A stretch of 5,976 bases of DNA from an uncultured Lachnospiraceae bacterium (GCA_902803625.1 CADCQV010000345.1:1-5976), one strand, 5' to 3'. Shown: positions 1 to 5,740, counted from the stretch's first letter. The notes: generated by a model not told the origin, from the letters alone. A program made the numbers and translations.

Positions 1-334
1 AAAGGCCGATAAGAGCAAGGAATTAAAAAACTGTATGAGCGGGATCATCGGACTTGAAACCGCTTTTTCCCTGGGACTAAAGAACCTTGTCCTGCCGGGA
101 TACATAGACCTGAAAAAGCTTATTATGCTTATGAGCGTAAATCCTGCCGCCGTCTACGGTCTGGACGCCGGTCATCTGAAAGAGGGCGCTTCTGCGGACA
201 TAGTGATCTTCGGTACGGAGGAGAGTACGGCTTATGAAAGCTTCAGAAGCAGATCCGACAATTCCCCTTTTAAGGGGAGAACCCTTCCCGGAAGGATAAT
301 ACACACCATAGCAGGTGGAAGAAAGGCATACTGA
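1..334 (+). CDS. pyrC: Dihydroorotase, C-terminal part (partial at left edge)
   Basis: Dihydroorotase interconverts carbamoyl-aspartate and dihydroorotate, the third step of de novo pyrimidine synthesis in the cytoplasm. Only the last 110 residues are in the window; the frame is open from base 2, so the true start and the metal-binding HxH and DHAPH motifs lie upstream. Visible are GIIGLETAFSLGL (the loop that follows the DHAPH segment in this family), then NPAAVYGLDAGHLKEGASADIVIF, shown here in two parts as NPAAVYGLD and LKEGASADIVIF. These are the usual end of the barrel and the start of the C-terminal beta domain. The tail SPFKGRTLPG...GGRKAY is also typical. The Met at base 35 is internal, not a start. 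The stop TGA (332-334) overlaps the next ATG by one base. A related cyclic amidohydrolase is the alternative, but pyrK and pyrD downstream favour pyrC. Confidence 0.93.
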   Translation, partial: KADKSKELKNCMSGIIGLETAFSLGLKNLVLPGYIDLKKLIMLMSVNPAAVYGLDAGHLKEGASADIVIFGTEESTAYESFRSRSDNSPFKGRTLPGRIIHTIAGGRKAY

Positions 335-1074
335 TGATAAGAATTCTGCTCTGTATCACCTTTGTGGTGCTGTTTTTGATACTTGCGATCCCTGTGGGCT
401 TTGTCTTTTTCCTTATCGGTCTTTTTGACCGGCATGCCAAGGATATGGCATCCATGTATCTTATCAGGTTTGCTTTCACGGTGCTTCTGATTCTGGCGGG
501 AACAAAGCTCATTCTTATCGGAGAGGAAAAGATACCGAGGGATGAGCCCGTCCTTTATGTGGGAAACCACAGAAGCTATTTTGACATAGTGGCAACCGGC
601 TCGAGGGTATTCCGTCCCACGGGCTATATCGCAAAAAAGGAATTAAAGAAGGTGCCGCTCCTTAGTTGGTGGATGGCAAATATCCGCTGCGAATTTCTGG
701 ACAGAAAGGATATCCGTCAGGGGCTTGAGGTCATCATGTCCTGCATAAAAAGGCTAAAGGAAGAGCAGATCTCCTACTTTATCTTCCCGGAGGGAACCAG
801 AAACGACGGGGAAGAGGGCTCTCTCCTCCCTTTTCATGAGGGGAGCTTAAAGATCGCGGAAAAAAGCGGCTGTCCCGTTGTTCCCGTTGCCATATCAAAT
901 ACCCATGAGATACTGGAAGCCCATTTCCCGCGGATCAGGGCTACCCACATCGTGATAGAGTACTGTGATCCGATATTTACAAGGGAGCTTCCAAAGGACG
1001 AGAAAAGGGCACTGGCACAAAAGGTGAAGGGTATAATCCAGAAGAAGCTGACGGAACATAAGGATTTAATCTGA
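334..1074 (+). CDS. plsC: 1-acyl-sn-glycerol-3-phosphate acyltransferase (PlsC family)
   Basis: Predicted membrane-bound acyltransferase that adds the second fatty acyl chain to lysophosphatidic acid to give phosphatidic acid. The 246 residues are a normal length. Residues 4-30 are a long hydrophobic membrane segment, and a second hydrophobic stretch lies at about 43-62. The catalytic block NHRSYFD (78-84) has the H-x4-D arrangement. FPEGTRN (151-157) is the glycerol-phosphate-binding block, PFHEGSLKIA follows at 166-175, and VVPVAIS (182-188) is the last conserved block. All expected motifs are intact. The start ATG overlaps the pyrC stop as TGATG, with AAAGG seven bases upstream, so translation is probably coupled to pyrC. 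The exact acyl acceptor cannot be told from sequence. The symbol is used for family membership; other plsC-like paralogues are common in clostridia. Confidence 0.92.
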   Translation: MIRILLCITFVVLFLILAIPVGFVFFLIGLFDRHAKDMASMYLIRFAFTVLLILAGTKLILIGEEKIPRDEPVLYVGNHRSYFDIVATGSRVFRPTGYIAKKELKKVPLLSWWMANIRCEFLDRKDIRQGLEVIMSCIKRLKEEQISYFIFPEGTRNDGEEGSLLPFHEGSLKIAEKSGCPVVPVAISNTHEILEAHFPRIRATHIVIEYCDPIFTRELPKDEKRALAQKVKGIIQKKLTEHKDLI

Positions 1075-1085
1075 AAGGAAAAGCA

Positions 1086-2594
1086 ATGACTATCGAAGAC
1101 TATGCAAAACTACGTAACGGCAGTGATATCAGGGGCATTGCCATGGAAAACGAGTGGAACGAGGCTGTAAACCTGACTCCCGAGGCCGTGTCACATCTGG
1201 CTGCGGCCTTTGCAGCCTGGCTTGGGGAGCGGACAGACAGACGGCCTTTAAGGATAGCGGTTGGCAGGGACTCCCGGCTCACCGGGCCGGAGCTTCAGAA
1301 GTCTGTATTTGACGGCATAGCGTCGGAGGGAGCGCTTCCCTTTGATCTCGGACTTGCCAGTACGCCTGCGTGCTTTATGTCCACGGTACTCGGCGACAGT
1401 CCCTTCGACGGAAGCATAATGATAACCGCAAGCCATCTCCCTTATCACAGAAACGGAATGAAATTCTTTTCACCGAAGGGCGGCCTCGAAAAGGAGGATA
1501 TTGTCTCTCTCACGGAAGCCGCGCCCGGAAGACGGATAGAAAGAACCGGGACAGTTCCGGAAAAGACGGATTTTATGGACTCATACTGCGAGTACCTTAA
1601 GGAAAAGATCCGATCAGGCGTAAATGCCGCCGATCACGACCATCCCCTTAAGGGTCTCCGCATCATAGTTGACGCGGGGAACGGCGCAGGCGGCTTTTTT
1701 GCTGACAAGGTATTAAAGGAGCTTGGCGCGGATACGGAAGGCAGCCGGTACCTTGAGCCTGACGGCAGGTTCCCGAACCATATACCGAATCCCGAGAATA
1801 AGGAGGCGGCAGAGGCTATTCGGGAGGCAACCATAGGTGCCGGGGCCGATCTCGGCATAATCTTTGATACAGACGTTGACAGGGCCGGAGCCGTTCTTCC
1901 CGACGGGCGTGCGCTTACAAGAAATGATCTTATCGCCGTGCTTTCCGCCATTGTCATTAATGAGCATCCCGGAACCACCATCGTCACCGACTCCATTACC
2001 AGTGACGGCCTTTCAGCCTTTATCCGCGAAAAGGGCGGTATTCACAGGCGTTTCAAGCGCGGCTACAGGAATGTGATAAACGAGTCTGTCAGACTTAATA
2101 ATGAAGGAACGGAGAGCCACCTCGCCATAGAGACCAGCGGCCATGGGGCGCTCAAGGAGAATTACTTCCTGGATGACGGAGCTTATCTTATGGTGAAGCT
2201 TCTGATCGAGCTTGGGAAGGGTAAAAACATTAACGATATGATAGCCGGACTAAAGGAGCCTCTGGAAAGCGCAGAGATCAGATTTCCCGTTACAGCAAAG
2301 GATGTTCAGGAGAACGGCGACCGGGTGCTTTCGCTTCTTTCCGAAAGTGCCGGAAGCACTGAGGGGTGGAGCCTCGAAAAGGAAAACTATGAAGGTGTCA
2401 GGATAAATACGGACGAAGCCCACGGATCAGGCTGGTTCCTGCTCAGAAAGTCATTACATGAGCCCATTATGCCCCTGAACCTTGAAAGTGAAACTAAAGG
2501 CGGTAACAAGGTAATGGCGGCCGCTCTGCTTAATGTGCTGAAGGCTGCCTCCGGGATTGACCTCTCTCCTTTGGAGGATTTTGTTCAAAATTGA
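1086..2594 (+). CDS. Phosphoglucomutase/phosphomannomutase (alpha-D-phosphohexomutase family)
   Basis: Interconverts hexose 6-phosphate and hexose 1-phosphate, feeding nucleotide-sugar and envelope polysaccharide synthesis. The 502 residues contain the complete four-domain signature: NGSDIRGIA near the N terminus (11-19); GRDSRLTGPEL (60-70); the phosphoserine loop TASHLPYHRNGMKFF (114-128), catalytic Ser116; VDAGNGAGG (195-203); the Mg-binding DTDVDR loop with Asp261, Asp263 and Asp265; the sugar-recognition loop ETSGHG (349-354); and the C-terminal phosphate-binding region around GSGWFLLRKS (447-456). The HLPYHRNG form of the catalytic loop, instead of HNP, marks a subgroup that I associate with clostridia and plants. 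Substrate preference (glucose or mannose) cannot be fixed, so no symbol is given. Start ATG 1086 has AAGGA at 1075-1079, six bases away, and lies 11 bases after the plsC stop. It ends in TGA. Confidence 0.94.
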   Translation: MTIEDYAKLRNGSDIRGIAMENEWNEAVNLTPEAVSHLAAAFAAWLGERTDRRPLRIAVGRDSRLTGPELQKSVFDGIASEGALPFDLGLASTPACFMSTVLGDSPFDGSIMITASHLPYHRNGMKFFSPKGGLEKEDIVSLTEAAPGRRIERTGTVPEKTDFMDSYCEYLKEKIRSGVNAADHDHPLKGLRIIVDAGNGAGGFFADKVLKELGADTEGSRYLEPDGRFPNHIPNPENKEAAEAIREATIGAGADLGIIFDTDVDRAGAVLPDGRALTRNDLIAVLSAIVINEHPGTTIVTDSITSDGLSAFIREKGGIHRRFKRGYRNVINESVRLNNEGTESHLAIETSGHGALKENYFLDDGAYLMVKLLIELGKGKNINDMIAGLKEPLESAEIRFPVTAKDVQENGDRVLSLLSESAGSTEGWSLEKENYEGVRINTDEAHGSGWFLLRKSLHEPIMPLNLESETKGGNKVMAAALLNVLKAASGIDLSPLEDFVQN

Positions 2595-2786
2595 GTACAA
2601 TCCCGGCCTATACCGGTTCTCCTCTGTGGAGACAGGGAAAAATGACCGATATCATGTGTGACAGCGGGATTATCCCGTTTTGTCGGTATCTCATTTTTTG
2701 ATACGGATATCAAAGCACAAAGCAACTACAGACAGGGATGTACAGGGGGTCTGCCTTAGGGTGGCTTCCGGAAATGAGAGGATGAA
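2595..2786 (+). other. 192-nt leader-like gap between the mutase and the unknown gene
   Basis: This is the only sizeable gap inside the cluster. It holds no convincing ORF. It contains several small inverted repeats: CCGG..CCGG at about 2604-2617, TCTCC/GGAGA around 2618-2632, the hairpin at 2660-2684, and GTATC (2686-2690) with GATAC (2700-2704) across a T6 run. It also has a direct repeat GATATCA (2648-2654 and 2706-2712). The second half (about 2710-2775) is purine-rich and G-rich without an obvious fold. No PyrR-binding-loop consensus or known riboswitch core was recognised. It may be a 5' leader for the unknown gene-pyrK-pyrD section, but this is inference. Confidence 0.5.
2660..2699 (+). 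terminator. Possible intrinsic terminator or attenuator hairpin
   Basis: GACA (2660-2663) pairs with TGTC (2681-2684), enclosing a GC-rich inner stem CGGGA (2665-2669) and TCCCG (2673-2677) with a three-base loop. TTTT follows the inner stem directly (2678-2681) and a T6 run sits at 2694-2699. The first T run is short and partly used by the outer stem, and the second lies about nine bases away, so a canonical terminator is uncertain. It would be partial or conditional if pyrKD are co-transcribed with upstream genes. Confidence 0.35.
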
Positions 2787-3410
2787 ATGAGCGTTACAGG
2801 ACTTGGAAGTACGGATGTAAACAGGATTTATCAGGATTATCCGGCAACTGCGGTCAATACCAAAGCAAGTGCCCCGGAAGAAACAAAGACAGAAGAGGCC
2901 GGAGCGGTTTTTGAGAAGTCCGCAGATTCCGGGATAGGAGCCCGGCCTGCAGGAAAGGCTCCCAATACAGAGCTTATTGCCAAGCTTAAGGCCGATCAGG
3001 AGGAGCATATGCAGAGCCTCCGGGGCATCGTCGAGAAGATGATGACCGGTCAGGGCAAGGCTTATTCAATGGCGACCGGTGATGATTCCATCTGGAAGTA
3101 TCTCGCAAGCGGTGAATATACCGTGGATGAGCTTGCCAGAAAGAAAGCCCAGGAGGATATTTCAGAGGACGGATACTGGGGCGTTAAACAGACCTCCGAC
3201 AGGATCCTGGATTTTGCAAAGGCTCTTTCCGGGGATGACCCCACAAAGGCAAAGGAGCTCCTGGACGCTTTTGACAAGGGCTATAAACAGGCTACCGGCG
3301 AATGGGGAAAGGATCTTCCCGATATCAGCAAGCAGACCTATGATGCTGTACACAAGAAATTTGACGAGTGGGCAAACTCGGTCAATGATGTTACCAAAAC
3401 CGAAGCATGA
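2787..3410 (+). CDS. Conserved protein of unknown function with DGYWGVKQTSDR motif
   Basis: A 207-residue soluble protein without cysteines, signal peptide or membrane segment. Residues 1-15 (MSVTGLGSTDVNRIY) start with a short Gly/Ser-rich conserved-looking head. Residues 20-60 are low-complexity, rich in Ala, Thr, Glu and Pro and likely disordered. From about 60 to 200 it reads as charged amphipathic helices, with the strongest block DGYWGVKQTSDRI (128-140) followed by LDFAKALSGDDP and a KQTYDAVHKKFDEWA tail. I recall similar short proteins in clostridia with a VEQTSDR-type block and no assigned function; I cannot name a family with certainty. Start ATG 2787 has AGAGGA (2777-2782) four bases upstream, slightly tight. 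The stop TGA overlaps the pyrK ATG as ATGA, so it is probably translationally coupled to pyrK. A role tied to PyrK-PyrD is possible but unsupported. Confidence 0.85.
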   Translation: MSVTGLGSTDVNRIYQDYPATAVNTKASAPEETKTEEAGAVFEKSADSGIGARPAGKAPNTELIAKLKADQEEHMQSLRGIVEKMMTGQGKAYSMATGDDSIWKYLASGEYTVDELARKKAQEDISEDGYWGVKQTSDRILDFAKALSGDDPTKAKELLDAFDKGYKQATGEWGKDLPDISKQTYDAVHKKFDEWANSVNDVTKTEA

Positions 3411-3571
3411 TAAATGAAAAAGCAAGGATCATTAAATCCGAAAGACTGGCAGACCAGGTTTTCAGTACCGTTTTTGACAGCCGCATAGCAGAACCGGCGT
3501 ATCCCGGACAATTCGTCATGGTGGGTACGAAATCCGATTCCAGACTCCTTAGGAGACCCATAAGCATATGC

Positions 3572-3574
3572 TAA
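3572..3574 (+). other. Premature in-frame TAA codon in pyrK
   Basis: ATA TGC TAA GCC GAC: the codon after Cys55 is a stop, and both flanks stay in the same reading frame, so no indel is involved. The six genes of this cluster use TGA for their natural stops, so a TAA here is out of pattern but not diagnostic. Recoding of TAA is not known for this lineage, and no other in-frame TAA occurs in the neighbouring genes. Confidence 0.95.
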
Positions 3575-4183
3575 GCCGACCGTGAGAAAGGTACGATCCG
3601 CCTGGTCTACCGTGCTGTGGGCTACGGAACAAAGGAGCTTTCCGAGGCGAAGAGCGGAGACAGCTTTGACCTCCTCGGTCCTATCGGCACGGGCTTTCCT
3701 CTTGATGCGGCTCAGGATAAAAAGCAAATCATCCTTACCGGCGGAGGAATCGGCGCTCCACCGCTTCTCCAGCTTGCAAGGGCTCTTCGACGGACCGGAA
3801 TAGGAAAGGATAGTATCACGGCAGTCCTCGGATACAGGAGCATGAAATCCGGTCTTTTCCTGAATGAGGAGTTTTCTGCGGAGGTTAACGTTATACTGTC
3901 AACCGATGACGGCAGCGTCGGAACCCGCGGTACCGTTGTGGATGCTCTTAAGGAAAGGGATCTTAAGCCCGACATCATTTATGCCTGCGGGCCGCTGCCC
4001 ATGCTCAAGGCAGTAAAGGATTTTGCGGCAGACAGCTTCATTCCGGCCTTTATTTCCCTTGAAGAAAGGATGGCCTGCGGTATGGGCGTCTGCCTTGGCT
4101 GTATGGTGAAAACTGCCGGCAGGGACAGTCATTCTCATGTCAATAATGCCCGGATCTGCACCGAAGGACCGGTCTTCAATGCA

Positions 4184-4190
4184 GAGGAGG
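4184..4190 (+). promoter_or_regulatory. Strong ribosome binding site of pyrD inside the pyrK 3' end
   Basis: GAGGAGG lies seven bases before the pyrD ATG (4198) and is embedded in the last codons of pyrK. It could let pyrD be translated independently of ribosomes reading through pyrK, which matters because pyrK has an early stop. Confidence 0.8.
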
Positions 4191-4197
4191 TGGTATT

Positions 4198-5118
4198 ATG
4201 AATCCCGAAAATATCAATACCACCGTCAATATCGCCGGGGTAAGCTTCAAAAATCCCGTTATGAATGCTTCCGGAACCTTCGGAAGCGGAATGGAATATT
4301 ATGAATTCGTGGATCTGAACCGTCTCGGCGCCGTGGTTACAAAGGGCGTGGCGCCCGAGCCCTGGGAGGGCAATCCGGTTCCGAGGATCACGGAGACACC
4401 CTCCGGTATGCTGAATGCCATCGGGCTTCAGAATCCTGGAATAGACGTTTTTACTGAAAGAGATCTGGGCTTTCTCTCCGAATTCAATACCAATGTGATA
4501 GTGAATGTCTGCGGGCATAGTGAGGATGAATACCTGTATGTCGTGGAAAGGCTTTCAGACGACGACCGTGTGAACATGCTCGAGATCAACGTGTCCTGCC
4601 CCAATGTGAAAAAGGGCGGGATCGCTTTCGGTACTGATCCGAAGGAGCTTCAGAAGATCACGGCGGCTGTAAAGCGAAAGAGCCTGAAGCCTATAATAAT
4701 GAAGCTCTCTCCCAATGTGACGAGCATTGCGGATATGGCAAAGGCCGCGGAAGCCGGCGGTGCCGACGCCGTTTCACTCATCAATACCCTGACAGGTATG
4801 AAGATCGATATCAATAAGAGGAGCTTCTCTCTTGCAAACAAGACCGGCGGTCTGTCAGGTCCCGCCATCCGGCCTGTGGCGGTAAGGATGGTGTATGAAG
4901 CCTCCCACGCCGTAGGGATTCCTGTTATCGGGATGGGCGGCATCACATCGGCCGAAGATGCCATCGAATTTATTATGGCCGGAGCCAGTGCCGTTGCTGT
5001 GGGAATGTATAATTTCCACGATCCCTCCGCTATGATTAAAATAATTGACGGAATAGAGGATTTTCTATCGGAAAACCACATCGCCGACATCAATGAGATA
5101 ATAGGCTGTGTAAAGTGA
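4198..5118 (+). CDS. pyrD: Dihydroorotate dehydrogenase B, catalytic subunit (class 1B)
   Basis: FMN enzyme that oxidises dihydroorotate to orotate, the fourth step of pyrimidine synthesis; it works with PyrK to reduce NAD+. The 306 residues are full length. Motifs in order: NASGTFGSG (23-31) at the FMN site; PSGMLNAIGLQNPG (68-81), the dihydroorotate loop; EINVSCPNVKKGG (129-141) with catalytic-base Cys134 and substrate-binding Asn131 and Asn136; PIIMKLSPNVT (165-175); GADAVSLINTL (188-198); KTGGLSGPAIRPVA (215-228); and the phosphate-binding GMGGITSAEDA (245-255) and AGASAVAVGM (261-270). A cysteine base, rather than the serine of class 2, and the adjacent pyrK support class 1B. The start ATG overlaps the pyrK stop (ATGA). 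If pyrK is really null, PyrD would lack its normal electron outlet, although isolated catalytic subunits can use artificial acceptors. Confidence 0.97.
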   Translation: MNPENINTTVNIAGVSFKNPVMNASGTFGSGMEYYEFVDLNRLGAVVTKGVAPEPWEGNPVPRITETPSGMLNAIGLQNPGIDVFTERDLGFLSEFNTNVIVNVCGHSEDEYLYVVERLSDDDRVNMLEINVSCPNVKKGGIAFGTDPKELQKITAAVKRKSLKPIIMKLSPNVTSIADMAKAAEAGGADAVSLINTLTGMKIDINKRSFSLANKTGGLSGPAIRPVAVRMVYEASHAVGIPVIGMGGITSAEDAIEFIMAGASAVAVGMYNFHDPSAMIKIIDGIEDFLSENHIADINEIIGCVK

Positions 5119-5150
5119 ATCTAGGTTAAAAACACCTAATAAAGATTAAA

Positions 5151-5179
5151 TTGCAAATATTTTCGCTTTATACTAGAAT
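5151..5179 (+). promoter_or_regulatory. Sigma-A-type promoter for the ferredoxin gene
   Basis: TTGCAA (5151-5156) and TAGAAT (5174-5179) are separated by exactly 17 bases, in an AT-rich stretch quite unlike the surrounding coding DNA. The overlapping TATACT (5169-5174) is a better hexamer by itself but would pair only with the weak TTAAAT at 5146-5151. Either choice gives a 5' leader of roughly 30-40 bases before the ATG. Confidence 0.75.
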
Positions 5180-5205
5180 ACAGATTGTAACAAGAGATTT
5201 TTTGT

Positions 5206-5211
5206 AGGAGG
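5206..5211 (+). promoter_or_regulatory. Consensus ribosome binding site deciding the ferredoxin start
   Basis: A perfect AGGAGG is eight bases from ATG 5220. An in-frame ATG at 5214 would be only two bases away, so 5220 is preferred; the difference is two residues (Met-Lys). Confidence 0.85.
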
Positions 5212-5219
5212 AAATGAAA

Positions 5220-5390
5220 ATGACTCATGTAATTGATGATACCTGTGTAAGCTGCGGAGCCTGTGCCGGAACCTGCCCCGTTGGAGCTATCAGTGAAGGT
5301 GATGGCAAGTATGTTGTTGATGCAGGAACCTGCATTGACTGTGGTGCTTGCGAAGGTGCCTGCCCTACAGGAGCTATCAAGGCTGAATAA
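5220..5390 (+). CDS. 2[4Fe-4S] ferredoxin, clostridial type
   Basis: A 56-residue soluble electron carrier with two [4Fe-4S] clusters, used in anaerobes for pyruvate oxidation, hydrogenase and other low-potential reactions. The first cluster motif is Cys9, Cys12, Cys15 then Cys19-Pro; the second is Cys38, Cys41, Cys44 then Cys48-Pro. Both are CxxCxxCxxxCP, and each half ends with GAI, giving the internal two-fold repeat typical of clostridial ferredoxins (VSCGACAGTCPVGAI and IDCGACEGACPTGAI). All eight ligands are present and the length is standard. It has its own promoter and terminator, so it is probably a single-gene unit that is strongly expressed, as the consensus ribosome site also suggests. 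It ends in TAA, unlike the TGA-ending genes upstream. The gene is short enough to be missed by length-filtered gene finding. Its specific redox partner is unknown. Confidence 0.97.
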   Translation: MTHVIDDTCVSCGACAGTCPVGAISEGDGKYVVDAGTCIDCGACEGACPTGAIKAE

Positions 5391-5411
5391 TTAGTTTTTC
5401 CGGCTATGCTT

Positions 5412-5430
5412 TGATGCGCTGAGTGCATCA
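5412..5430 (+). repeat. Small hairpin after the ferredoxin gene
   Basis: TGATGC (5412-5417) and GCATCA (5425-5430) form a perfect six-base stem with a seven-base loop. No T tract follows, so it is not a terminator; it may protect the 3' end of the ferredoxin mRNA. Confidence 0.4.
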
Positions 5431-5475
5431 GCAGACCGATGAAAACCAGAACATTGTGATTTTCAAAGAAGGAAG

Positions 5476-5501
5476 GCAGCTCCGAAAGGGGCTGCTTTTT
5501 T
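5476..5501 (+). terminator. Strong intrinsic terminator of the ferredoxin unit
   Basis: GCAGCTCC (5476-5483) pairs with GGGGCTGC (5488-5495), with one T-G wobble, closed by a stable GAAA tetraloop (5484-5487) and followed at once by six T residues (5496-5501). This has all the elements of a Rho-independent terminator. It sits 86 bases after the ferredoxin stop, giving a structured 3' untranslated region. Confidence 0.93.
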
Positions 5502-5612
5502 CGTGGGATCATTTGCAGATATTCTTTCAGAATATCCCTGTCCTTACAGATCCAGATGAAACCCTTTTTCTTTCCATAAAGGTCTGCACCAATAGCGATA
5601 AGAAAAGAACCT
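5502..5612. other. Non-coding spacer with a perfect hairpin
   Basis: No forward gene is visible. GATATTC (5518-5524) and GAATATC (5530-5536) form a perfect seven-base inverted repeat with loop TTTCA, without a T tract. The reverse strand is open from just inside base 5615 and reads as a plausible peptide (see findings), but it has no visible start signal and runs on through the terminator and the ferredoxin gene. Confidence 0.5.
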
Positions 5613-5708
5613 TGTCATCCTGAGCGCCCCGTTTCTGTCATCCTGAGCGAAGCGAAGGATCTTTTCTTCCGGGGAGAAAGATTCTTCGGGCTTTGCCCTC
5701 AGAATGCC
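5613..5708. repeat. Dispersed-repeat-like element with TGTCATCCTGAGCG units and inverted arm
   Basis: TGTCATCCTGAGCG occurs twice (5613-5626 and 5636-5649). The second copy continues as AAGCGAAGGATCTT, and its near reverse complement follows at 5678-5708 (AAGATTCTTCGGGCTTTGCC then CTCAGAATGCC), giving a long imperfect stem with a short loop around 5664-5677. From general knowledge, the TCATCCTGAGCGAAGCGAAGGATCT type of sequence is a widespread intergenic repeat in bacterial genomes, usually folding back on an ATTCT...CAGAATG arm as seen here. No ORF for a transposase is present. The first copy lacks the rest of the element and may be a truncated neighbour. Confidence 0.75.
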
Positions 5709-5740
5709 ACTGACTTAACGCCATTGGGTCTGCTCCCTGC

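Larger units (their letters stand above)
3407..4201 (+). pseudogene. pyrK: Dihydroorotate dehydrogenase B electron-transfer subunit, interrupted by an in-frame TAA
   Basis: PyrK carries electrons from PyrD to NAD+ through FAD and a [2Fe-2S] cluster in the class 1B enzyme. Reading from ATG 3407 gives 264 codons, the normal family length, but codon 56 is TAA (3572-3574). Before it lies a normal N-terminal FAD-barrel start ending in RRPISIC (49-55), the flavin-binding block. After it, in the same frame, come ADREKGTIRLVYRAVGYGT, the nucleotide-binding ILTGGGIGAPPLLQLA (109-124), ACGPLPMLKA, and the cluster ligands Cys224, Cys229, Cys232 and Cys251. A Glu or Asp is usual right after PISIC, so GAA to TAA is the simplest origin. 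A restart at GTG 3617 would give a 194-residue product lacking the flavin barrel. The start has no clear Shine-Dalgarno site and relies on the ATGA overlap. Everything else looks intact, so this is a very recent mutation or a base error. Confidence 0.9.

Noticed and set aside
1634..1996. Long minus-strand ORFs opposite the phosphohexomutase.
   Set aside because: They are shadows of a well-supported gene with intact catalytic motifs on the plus strand.
2571..2601. TTGGAG...TACAAT as a sigma-A promoter for the unknown gene.
   Set aside because: Spacing is 19 bases and the -35 match is poor; it lies in the mutase 3' end, with nothing else to support it.
2645..2652. ACCGATAT resembles the -10 element of sigma-D/sigma-28 flagellar promoters.
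   Set aside because: No TAAA-like -35 lies 14-16 bases upstream (the bases there are GTGG), and a possible terminator hairpin follows immediately.
3572..3574. Programmed recoding of TAA, as for selenocysteine or pyrrolysine.
   Set aside because: Known insertion systems use TGA or TAG, the family residue here is normally acidic, and no neighbouring gene has an internal TAA.
3617..4201. Shorter pyrK starting at GTG 3617 as an intact gene.
   Set aside because: It would lack the flavin-binding barrel including RRPISI, has no good ribosome site, and the missing part is present upstream in frame, so a disrupted full-length gene explains the data better.
5122..5138. TAGGT...ACCTA hairpin after pyrD as a terminator.
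   Set aside because: The five-base stem is AT-leaning and is not followed by a T tract on the plus strand, so termination after pyrD is not shown.
5225..5512. 95-codon minus-strand ORF across the ferredoxin gene.
   Set aside because: It is mostly the exact antisense of the cysteine/alanine/glycine-rich ferredoxin, which is open by composition, and it also spans the terminator.
5423..5623. 66-codon forward ORF starting MHQQTDENQN.
   Set aside because: It reads through the strong terminator at 5476-5501 and into the repeat, with no ribosome binding site or recognisable motif.
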